Below, piece by piece: positions 17,045 to 23,914 of a stretch of DNA of 64,000 bases. Numbering within the stretch: the stretch's first letter is position 1; each line of letters starts with the position of its first letter. Under the pieces are notes generated by a model. The model did not search any database and was not told where the DNA came from. It saw nothing but the letters and a program-made list of their open reading frames with translations. Source of the stretch: Chloroflexota bacterium (GTDB lineage: Bacteria; Chloroflexota; Anaerolineae; Anaerolineales; UBA11579); assembly GCA_013112575.1 (NCBI GenBank), contig JABFGG010000003.1:216898-280897 (forward strand), written 5' to 3'. Position numbers and translations under genes: made by a program.

Positions 17045-18132
17045 GCTTCGATATCCTTAGGTGCAATGCGTGAGAGGTTCCGGACTTCACCTTGATAGGT
17101 GTTGATCGAAACCTCAATAGCTGGATTGTCTTGGATGGCTTGATCGATTCCTTTTTGCACGATTTCCTGTATGTAACTAAAGCCCGCGTTAAAAAAGGCA
17201 TGTGTAGCTGTGCGTGCTGCCACACCAGGCATGTTGGGCACGCAATAATGCACAATACCCTCTTCAACAAATGTGGAATTCGCGTGAGAGGTCGGCCGTG
17301 AAGTTTCTACGTTACCTCCCTGGTCAATGCTTATGTCCATTACAAGGGAGCGTGCTTTCATTAACTTTAGATCTCCACGCCGAATTAGTATGGGCGCACG
17401 CTCCCCTGGCGTAGCTGCTGCTGTGACCAGTACGTCCGCGTATTCGCACACGCGTTTCCGGTTTTGTCTGGTATACAGCATGGTGACGACTTGTGGCAAT
17501 TCGTCATGAATGTTCTGCAAAGCAAGAGGATCGGTGTCCAACACTGTTAGCTGGGCGCCCATCCTCAGGAAAGCCTTGGCAGCGTAGCGTCCCGCTACGC
17601 CTGCCCCGATAATGGTTACTTCTGCGGGAGGTACGCCTGGCATGCCTCCTAGCAATATACCTTTGCCACCACCATTGTTTTGCAGCAAACGCGCCGCCAC
17701 CTGGGCCGTCATCCGTCCGCCAATCTCGCTCAAGGGCCGCTTCACGGGGCGGCTGCCATCTTCTAGCTGGATCTGGTCATAGCTGAGGGCGGTAATCTTC
17801 TTTGCGAGCAACTTATCGATGCGTGATTGTCGTGCGGAGGTGAGGTGTAAAAAGCCTAATAGGCAGCTATCATCCTGCATCAAATCTAGCTCTTCCTCTT
17901 TTGGGCGTGCGACCTTGAGCACCACGTCCGCCCGCCCATAGACTTCCTGCGCCGAATAAGCAATGCGCCCTCCGGCGCGTTCGTAATTCTCATTGGTGAA
18001 ACCTGCCCCCAGTCCGGCCTCGTTTTCAATGTAGCAAATGTGCCCGTCCTGGCTCAGGATTTGCACGCCTGCGGGAGAGAGGCCCACCCGATATTCTGAC
18101 GGACGTATTTCTTTGGGTATCCCTATGTTCAT
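17041..18132 (-). CDS. ald: Alanine dehydrogenase/transhydrogenase-alpha family
   Basis: I choose ATG 18132 ('MNIGIPKEIRP'), the family's usual N-terminus, over GTG 18144; this gives 363 residues. Family marks: 'EYRVGLSPAGVQIL', 'DVVLKVARPKEEE' with the substrate Lys, 'LLGFLHLTSA' with the catalytic His, the NAD fold 'VTIIGAGVAGRYAAKAFLRM', 'SIDQGGNVETSRPTSH' and 'HYCVPNMPGVAARTAT'. Alanine dehydrogenase reversibly deaminates L-alanine to pyruvate with NAD. The close coupling to a CoA-transferase suggests amino-acid fermentation, with pyruvate carbon passing to acyl-CoA. Relatives also include lysine-pathway and NAD(P) transhydrogenase subunits, but the length fits Ald. Confidence 0.85.
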   Translation of the reverse strand: MNIGIPKEIRPSEYRVGLSPAGVQILSQDGHICYIENEAGLGAGFTNENYERAGGRIAYSAQEVYGRADVVLKVARPKEEELDLMQDDSCLLGFLHLTSARQSRIDKLLAKKITALSYDQIQLEDGSRPVKRPLSEIGGRMTAQVAARLLQNNGGGKGILLGGMPGVPPAEVTIIGAGVAGRYAAKAFLRMGAQLTVLDTDPLALQNIHDELPQVVTMLYTRQNRKRVCEYADVLVTAAATPGERAPILIRRGDLKLMKARSLVMDISIDQGGNVETSRPTSHANSTFVEEGIVHYCVPNMPGVAARTATHAFFNAGFSYIQEIVQKGIDQAIQDNPAIEVSINTYQGEVRNLSRIAPKDIEA

Positions 18133-18181
18133 GTTTGCCTGCACTTTGTTAGATATATATGAAAAAATTCACAAACATTGT

Positions 18182-18202
18182 CAGTATAGCATATCTATAC
18201 TG
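18182..18202. promoter_or_regulatory. Perfect inverted repeat in the ald/kinase divergent region
   Basis: CAGTATAG (18182-18189), five bases, then CTATACTG (18195-18202). The dyad is 50 bases from the ald start and 65 from the kinase start, a good place for a regulator of divergent promoters. Confidence 0.5.
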
Positions 18203-18219
18203 CAAAACCTACGGTCATC

Positions 18220-18239
18220 GGCCCGTTCGAAAACGGGCC
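18220..18239. promoter_or_regulatory. GC-rich hairpin before the kinase gene
   Basis: GGCCCGTT-CGAA-AACGGGCC, an 8-bp perfect stem, lies just upstream of a TATAAT at 18254-18259. It could be an operator or a transcription-blocking hairpin between the divergent genes. Confidence 0.4.
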
Positions 18240-18253
18240 AGTAAATTTTAATC

Positions 18254-18266
18254 TATAATGGTTTTG
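18254..18266 (+). promoter_or_regulatory. TATAAT seven bases before the kinase start
   Basis: Perfect TATAAT at 18254-18259, then seven bases, then ATG 18267. The in-frame ATG at 18258 lies inside the -10 box and cannot be used from this promoter. No Shine-Dalgarno is present, so the message would be leaderless. Confidence 0.5.
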
Positions 18267-20414
18267 ATGGATACAACTGCACCGCAAAGAAACATTTCAG
18301 ATACGTTAGTTGAAAGTTACCAGGCAACCAAATCTGCCTGGGTTGTGGTTCTTTCCTTCCAGGAGGATAAATGGCAGGTCAGCGAATCTGAAGGCTTGAA
18401 GAAGTCTTCTCAAAAAGCACTGCACAAATTCCTTGAGCAAAAGAAATTGCGTAACTGGTTGAACAAACGTCGCGGAGACCCCGCAGTTTCTTACCGCTCA
18501 ACTGGCGAGTATGAAAAAAAGCTTGGCTGTCAACGGGTGCATGCGCTCTCTCAGGAAAACTCAGATGAAGTAATTCTTTTTGGTGCTGATAAGTTCACTG
18601 CAAAAACCAAGCAGGCTGCCCAAGCCTCTGCAGCGGCCATATTTGAGGAGCCTTCTCCTGCACCTTCAAGTGCGAACGGTCGCTTACACGACTTTGCACT
18701 CATCAACCAGATCGTCCAGAATGTAGATGGTCTCACTGATCTTCAGGAGATTGCCAATCGGGCTGCCACACAGATCGCAGAAGCCTTCAACTATGAGGTC
18801 GTTGGCCTGGTGTTGCTGGATGAAACTGGCGAGCGCCTGGTAATCGAGGGAACCAACGGCATTGATTTAAACGGCTTTCCTACGAGCTACTCTCGACACA
18901 TTGGCGTTACGGGTAAAGTGCTCAATGAAGGTGAGAGCGTTCTGGTCAACGATGCCAGCCAAAACCCTGATTACTTGCCAATCCCGGATTCGGAACCGGG
19001 TTCTGAAATGTGTGTACCCCTACGCGAAGGCGAGGATGTCTTTGGAGTCATCAACATTGAATCTCAGCAAAAAAACGCTTTCGATGAAGCTGAGCTTCAA
19101 GCACTGGAAGCCCTGGCCGGTATTCTTGCCAGCGTGATCCTTTACGCTCGCCGTTACCATCAATTGCAGTTAGATGTTCGCCAATTGCAGGCTGTGCGCG
19201 ATACAGCCCTCGATATTAGTGCCGACCTTGACCTGGAAGCCTTATTGCGTCGCATTGTTGTGCGTGCTCGCGCCCTTGTTGATGCTCGCGGCGCAGAGCT
19301 TGGCTTGCTTGACGAAGCACAACAGGTTGTGCGTGTCTTGGTGTCTGTTAATCCCTGGCAAGATTACACAGGTTACACGTTCCCTTTGATGTCCGGAGTA
19401 GCCGGCCGCGTCGCCGCTATTGGCGAACCCATTGTTGTAGCTGATTACAATAGTTGGAGCGGCAAGCGTGAGGAAGACTATAAAGCTCCTTTTACAACTG
19501 TGGCGGGTGTACCCCTGAAGATCAGTGGTGAGGTCATCGGAGCGCTTACTCTTCAGGATGATCGCCCTGAGAGGTCCTTTGATGCTGAAGATATTCAGAT
19601 TCTGCAACTCCTGGCTCCACAAGTCGCTATCTTCATTCGCAATGCCCGCCTTTACCAGGAACTTGAAGAGCGCATTGCTGCTCAACGGTTGGCTGAGGAG
19701 CGCCTCATTCGTTCGGCCAAACTCGCTGCCGTCGGCGAAATGGCCGCTGGCGTTGCCCATGAACTGAACAACCCCCTCACGACGGTTACCGGTTTTTCCG
19801 AATTGATCCTGGAAGAACTACCGGAAGACTTCTCCCAGCGTGCGGATATGGAAATGGTGTTGAAAGAAGCCCGCCGCGCCCGCAAGGTGGTACGGCGCTT
19901 GCTCGATTTCTCGCGCCCCTCTGAGATACTGCGTCAACGTGTCGACATCAATGAAATCCTCGGCGATATCCTGACTTTAGTGCATCACCTGGCAGTTACC
20001 AGTCAGGTCGATATGCGTGTGCAGTTATGGGATGATCTTCCAGAAATCCGTGTCGACCGCAACCAGATACAGCAAGTATTGCTCAACTTGGTGCACAATG
20101 GCATTCAGGCTATGCCGGGTGGGGGGGAGATGATCATTAAAACGCGCCTCGAGAATAAGAGTAATACTGATTGGATCACCGTTGCTGTAGAAGATTCCGG
20201 TATCGGCATTGCCGAAAAAGACTTGCCTCACATCTTTGAACCCTTTTACACCACCAAGCCGACCGGTGAGGGGACCGGTTTGGGGCTATCTGTAAGCTAC
20301 GGCATTGTTTCAGACCACGGTGGCTACATCGATGTTTTCAGCCAACTGGGTCGTGGGGCCCGCTTCACAGTTTGGCTGCCCATTGAGCCAGAAAATGAGG
20401 CTCCCAATGCCTGA
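18267..20414 (+). CDS. Soluble GAF-GAF sensor histidine kinase
   Basis: 715 residues from ATG 18267 (see promoter). Residues 1-125 form an unrecognised N-terminal domain. Two GAF domains follow (about 140-295 and 310-470; 'MCVPLREGEDVFGVINIES', 'AGVPLKISGEVIGALTLQD'). HisKA is at about 490-560 with the H-box 'MAAGVAHELNNPLTTVTGFS'. The ATPase domain is at about 595-710 with N-box 'VLLNLVHNGIQAMPGGG', G1 'VEDSGIGIAE', F-box 'IFEPFYTTKP' and G2 'GTGLGLSVSYG'. No membrane segment is present, so it senses a cytoplasmic signal. Its end overlaps the next gene (ATGCCTGA), and the three-gene operon supplies a second kinase and a DNA-binding regulator. Confidence 0.92.
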   Translation: MDTTAPQRNISDTLVESYQATKSAWVVVLSFQEDKWQVSESEGLKKSSQKALHKFLEQKKLRNWLNKRRGDPAVSYRSTGEYEKKLGCQRVHALSQENSDEVILFGADKFTAKTKQAAQASAAAIFEEPSPAPSSANGRLHDFALINQIVQNVDGLTDLQEIANRAATQIAEAFNYEVVGLVLLDETGERLVIEGTNGIDLNGFPTSYSRHIGVTGKVLNEGESVLVNDASQNPDYLPIPDSEPGSEMCVPLREGEDVFGVINIESQQKNAFDEAELQALEALAGILASVILYARRYHQLQLDVRQLQAVRDTALDISADLDLEALLRRIVVRARALVDARGAELGLLDEAQQVVRVLVSVNPWQDYTGYTFPLMSGVAGRVAAIGEPIVVADYNSWSGKREEDYKAPFTTVAGVPLKISGEVIGALTLQDDRPERSFDAEDIQILQLLAPQVAIFIRNARLYQELEERIAAQRLAEERLIRSAKLAAVGEMAAGVAHELNNPLTTVTGFSELILEELPEDFSQRADMEMVLKEARRARKVVRRLLDFSRPSEILRQRVDINEILGDILTLVHHLAVTSQVDMRVQLWDDLPEIRVDRNQIQQVLLNLVHNGIQAMPGGGEMIIKTRLENKSNTDWITVAVEDSGIGIAEKDLPHIFEPFYTTKPTGEGTGLGLSVSYGIVSDHGGYIDVFSQLGRGARFTVWLPIEPENEAPNA

Positions 20415-21999
20415 AACCCGCGCTTTCATTATTGACGACGAACCCGGTATCGTGCAGCTATGCGAACGTCTCCTCTCGCGTGACGGCTTTGAGGTAGCTT
20501 CATCCATAGACCCTGTAGAAGGTATCACCCGTCTGGCCGATGAATCCTTCGACCTTTTGTTAGTGGATATCCGTATGCCCCAGATGGACGGCTTTGCCGT
20601 CATCGAGCGTGTGCGCCAAAACCAGCCGGACATCGCGGTTGTTATCATGACCGGTTTTGGCACCCTTGAAACGGCCATGCGCGCCTTGCAGCAGGGTGCC
20701 GACGGCCTCATCCTCAAACCTTTTGAAGAAGGCAAGGATTTAGTAAAAACCGTTAATCAGGCTTTGGTCGAGCGCCAGCACAAACTCGAGATTGCCCGCC
20801 TTCAGGCCATTCGTCCTTTGTTGGACATGACCGAGACGCTTTTCACGGAAACCAATTACGAAACTCTTCTTGACCTGATCTTAAGCGCTATTTGTGGACA
20901 TTTGCGCTCCAGCCATGCTGCCATTTACCGCAAATCAGTAGAAGATGATGCTATGCACATGATCGCCGGGATTGGCAAACCTCTTCCCGAAGAAGACGCC
21001 CAAAAAGAAGAGGGTGTATTGGCCCGCGCTTATCAGTGGAAAACAGCCATTTGGGTTAATCGCCAGGGCCCGGATCATAGTGAGCTTCAGGCAGCTTTGG
21101 CTGAATATGACATGGGGGCAGTCATGTGTGTTCCTATTACCCGTCAGGATACTGATTTTCTTTTCCTGGCGGGGCGAGATACGGGCGAGTCTGCTTACCA
21201 GTTGGCAGACTTGGACATGTTTGGCATCCTGGCTCGTCAGGCTGATGTTGCCCTGGAAAATGCCCGTTTATACAGTGAGCTACGCGATTACGTGCGCGTA
21301 ATCGAAGAGTCGCAACAAGCTCTCATCCAGACCGAAAAGATGGCCGCCGTTGGGCGTCTCACTGCGTCTATAGCTCATGAGGTCAACAATCCTTTGCAGG
21401 CTGTGCAGAATTGCCTGCACCTGGCACAGCGGGAGGAGTTATCCCCCGAAGAACGCCAGAATTACCTGGATATGGCCCGGGATGAAATGGAACGCCTCAT
21501 GACCACCGTGCGCCGTATGCTCGATTTCTATCGCCCGGGTGCCCTGGACCGTGAACCGGTCAACGTAAACGATGTGCTTGATGTGGTCCTTAGCTTATTG
21601 GAGAAACAACTCAGTGATAATAAAGTGGCGGTTGAGCGTCAGTTTGGCGAGGATCTGCCCCAGGTATCTGTAGTTCGCAATCAGCTTCAGCAGGTCTTCT
21701 TTAACCTCATTCTAAATGCTTTGGGCTTTATGCTCGATGGTGGCGATCTGACAATTTCCACGCAACACAACGCTCCAAATCTTGAGATCTTTTTTGAGGA
21801 TAGCGGCCCTGGGGTCTCTGATGAAATTCGGGAACATCTTTTCGAACCATTTGTCAGCAACTCGACAGACGGTACTGGTCTGGGACTTTCCGTGAGTTAT
21901 GGCATTCTCACTGCCCACGGTGGCTCGCTTGACTTGCTCCCTGGCGAGAATGGCGGGGGGGCGCGTTTTCGTGTAAGCTTGCCTTTGGAGGAAGCCTGA
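20407..21999 (+). CDS. REC-GAF histidine kinase
   Basis: I choose ATG 20407 (GAGG six bases upstream, overlapping the previous stop) over the longer frame at 20305; this gives 530 residues. Receiver domain 1-120 has Asp10/Asp11, phosphoacceptor Asp54 in 'LLVDIRMPQMDG', a Thr in 'VVIMTGFG' and Lys in 'LILKPFEEG'. A GAF-like domain lies at about 140-285. HisKA at about 315-380 has 'LTASIAHEVNNPLQAVQNCL'. The ATPase is at about 415-525 with 'VFFNLILNALGFMLDGG', 'FEDSGPGVSDE' and 'GTGLGLSVSYGI'. A receiver at the N-terminus means its kinase activity is probably set by phosphorylation from the upstream kinase, making a relay. Confidence 0.9.
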   Translation: MPETRAFIIDDEPGIVQLCERLLSRDGFEVASSIDPVEGITRLADESFDLLLVDIRMPQMDGFAVIERVRQNQPDIAVVIMTGFGTLETAMRALQQGADGLILKPFEEGKDLVKTVNQALVERQHKLEIARLQAIRPLLDMTETLFTETNYETLLDLILSAICGHLRSSHAAIYRKSVEDDAMHMIAGIGKPLPEEDAQKEEGVLARAYQWKTAIWVNRQGPDHSELQAALAEYDMGAVMCVPITRQDTDFLFLAGRDTGESAYQLADLDMFGILARQADVALENARLYSELRDYVRVIEESQQALIQTEKMAAVGRLTASIAHEVNNPLQAVQNCLHLAQREELSPEERQNYLDMARDEMERLMTTVRRMLDFYRPGALDREPVNVNDVLDVVLSLLEKQLSDNKVAVERQFGEDLPQVSVVRNQLQQVFFNLILNALGFMLDGGDLTISTQHNAPNLEIFFEDSGPGVSDEIREHLFEPFVSNSTDGTGLGLSVSYGILTAHGGSLDLLPGENGGGARFRVSLPLEEA

Positions 22000-22775
22000 T
22001 GCCAACAAAAATATTGATCGTCGACGACGAAGAAGCCGCGCGAAAATCACTGAGCGATATTCTGCGCCTTGAGGGCTATCACGTAGCATCTAAGGCGAAT
22101 GGGGCTGATGCAGTTGAGGCCTTGGAACTAGAAGATTTTGACCTCATGCTGCTTGACCTCAAAATGCCCGGTATGGATGGATTGGAAGTGCTGGATCGCG
22201 CCAGTGACCTGGCCCCCAATACCAAGGTCATTATGCTCACTGCGCATGGTTCTTTAGAGTCGGCCATAGAAGCCCTGCGCCAGGGCGCCCACGACTATCT
22301 CCTAAAACCGGCTTCCCCAGAAGACATTATCAACAGCGTCTCCAAAGGTGTCAGCCAGCGTAATGAGACTGCTCGCAAACGCCGCCTGATTGAGCGCATG
22401 GAAGCCTCACTGAATGAGTTGAAGGATGCCGAAGGCGTAGAGATATCCACCGAACCGCCGCGCGCCGTCTTTACACTTGGTGAAAGCATTCAGGTTGATC
22501 TAGAACGCCGTGAACTCTGGCAGGGTGAAACCAACGTGTCCCTGACTCCTACTGAAGGCAAGCTCATGCAGGTGCTGATGGAAAACCGCAGCAAGGTTCT
22601 TTCACACCGTGAACTGGTCTTGCTTGTGCAGGGTTATCAAACTACAGACTGGGAAGCTCCAGAGATCATGCGTCCACTGGTTAGCCGCCTGCGCCGCAAA
22701 CTGGCTTCCTTTGAAGGCGGGGATGATTGGATCGTCAATGTGCGCGGCACAGGTTACGTATTTGATGGAGCCTGA
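21999..22775 (+). CDS. OmpR-type response regulator
   Basis: 258 residues. The start overlaps the previous stop by one base (TGATG). The receiver is at 1-120 with Asp9, Asp10, phosphoacceptor Asp53 ('LMLLDLKMPGMDG'), 'VIMLTAHGS' and 'YLLKPASPE'. A linker helix follows, then the winged-helix effector at about 155-256 ('VSLTPTEGKLMQVLMENRSK', 'RPLVSRLRRKLASFEGGDD', 'VRGTGYVFDGA'). It is the DNA-binding output of the operon. Targets are unknown, but the ald promoter region 3.7 kb upstream, which holds a dyad, is a candidate. Confidence 0.92.
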   Translation: MPTKILIVDDEEAARKSLSDILRLEGYHVASKANGADAVEALELEDFDLMLLDLKMPGMDGLEVLDRASDLAPNTKVIMLTAHGSLESAIEALRQGAHDYLLKPASPEDIINSVSKGVSQRNETARKRRLIERMEASLNELKDAEGVEISTEPPRAVFTLGESIQVDLERRELWQGETNVSLTPTEGKLMQVLMENRSKVLSHRELVLLVQGYQTTDWEAPEIMRPLVSRLRRKLASFEGGDDWIVNVRGTGYVFDGA

Positions 22776-22793
22776 TTATTGTTGTGATAACTT

Positions 22794-22823
22794 GAGGGGC
22801 GCAGATTATTGCGCCCTTTTTTT
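22794..22823 (+). terminator. Terminator after the two-component operon
   Basis: The stem GGGCGCA (22797-22803) pairs with TGCGCCC (22810-22816) across a 6-base loop, followed directly by seven T. Confidence 0.88.
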
Positions 22824-22831
22824 ATTTAATC

Positions 22832-23866
22832 CTAATCCCCATTCAACTCGGAAGGACTTGCCACGAAATCTGCTTCCTGTGCAGTCGCCTCCCCTGCTAA
22901 TTGTTCCAGGACCTCATCTTTGTGATAGGGTAAGCCCCCACGAATTGGCAGGCTCACTGCTGGACGCAGCCAGCTAAACCAGCCACTGCGACCCCCGCTG
23001 GGTGGTTTGGGTTTTTCCCAGGCCACAAGGAAAATGCTCACCCCGAGCAGGGCAGCCCCGAGCCATTGTGCTGCGCTCAATTTTTCGCCTAACCAAAGCT
23101 GCGCTAAGAAGACAGTAATGAGTAACTCACCCAGACCCAATAACGCTGTTTGGATGCTTCCCAGATTCTTGATGCCCAGGAACAAAGTAATGCGTGACAG
23201 GAAGGTAACCACTGTAAGCCCAATGGCTGGCCATAAGAAGTTCAGGGTTGCTGGTGGCGAAGCGCTTGCCCCAGAGAAGAAATAAGCGGGCACAACGATA
23301 GCTGTCATGGCGATCAAGGTGTACAGGGTCACCGTTTGGGCCGGGATTTCATAGAGCACCCGTTGGTTGATTGGTAGATGTAAAGCATAAAGGGCTGCGG
23401 CAACTAGCATGAAGCCCACACCCAGCAAATCTATCGTTCCATTGCCGACTTGTACGAGCAAAAAAACTGCTGGCAAAGCCACGATCAGGCGGATGAGCGT
23501 CAAGCGGCTGGGTCGTTCGTGGTCCAGAAATAGCCAAAATGCCACAAACAAGGGGTAGAACGAATACAGCATATGGCCCACGCCCGCGTCCAGGCGGCCC
23601 AATGCCGTGTAATAAAACAGTGATCCGATACCATTGATGGCCCCAGCCAACAGGCACCCTATTAATCCGACAGGATATATGTATAGATATCTACGTTGGA
23701 AAATGAGAATGATGAGGAAGAGCAAAAATGCAGCAAAGAAGGTGCGGAAGGCCACTACGCCCAGGCCGGCCATGCCCGCGTTTATGGCTTGCTTGCCGAA
23801 GATCGGCGCTAAGCCCAGGAACAACGCGGAGAGTAGCGCTGCATTAATTCCTCGGGTTCTTTGCAT
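22832..23866 (-). CDS. EamA/DMT-family transporter with long soluble tail
   Basis: 344 residues with ten hydrophobic segments in two EamA repeats (about 8-140 and 150-290): 'ALLSALFLGLAPIFGKQAI', 'RTFFAAFLLFLIILIF', 'GVGFMLVAAALYALHLPINQ', 'ALLGLGELLITVFLAQLWLG'. About 55 residues after the last helix are soluble, with Trp and Glu. The gene lies only 48 bases after the threonine-synthase/receiver gene on the same strand, with no terminator between, so it may be the last gene of the large signalling operon. DMT proteins include homoserine and threonine exporters, which would fit, but the substrate cannot be read from the sequence. Confidence 0.85.
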   Translation of the reverse strand: MQRTRGINAALLSALFLGLAPIFGKQAINAGMAGLGVVAFRTFFAAFLLFLIILIFQRRYLYIYPVGLIGCLLAGAINGIGSLFYYTALGRLDAGVGHMLYSFYPLFVAFWLFLDHERPSRLTLIRLIVALPAVFLLVQVGNGTIDLLGVGFMLVAAALYALHLPINQRVLYEIPAQTVTLYTLIAMTAIVVPAYFFSGASASPPATLNFLWPAIGLTVVTFLSRITLFLGIKNLGSIQTALLGLGELLITVFLAQLWLGEKLSAAQWLGAALLGVSIFLVAWEKPKPPSGGRSGWFSWLRPAVSLPIRGGLPYHKDEVLEQLAGEATAQEADFVASPSELNGD

Positions 23867-23914
23867 ATGCTCCTATGATACGATGTGTATAGACAACCAC
23901 ACCCATCATTTCTG

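Noticed and set aside
16758..17270. Minus-strand frame across the ald/CoA-transferase junction
   Set aside because: It overlaps two well-supported genes in another frame and is rich in Arg, His and Pro with no motif.
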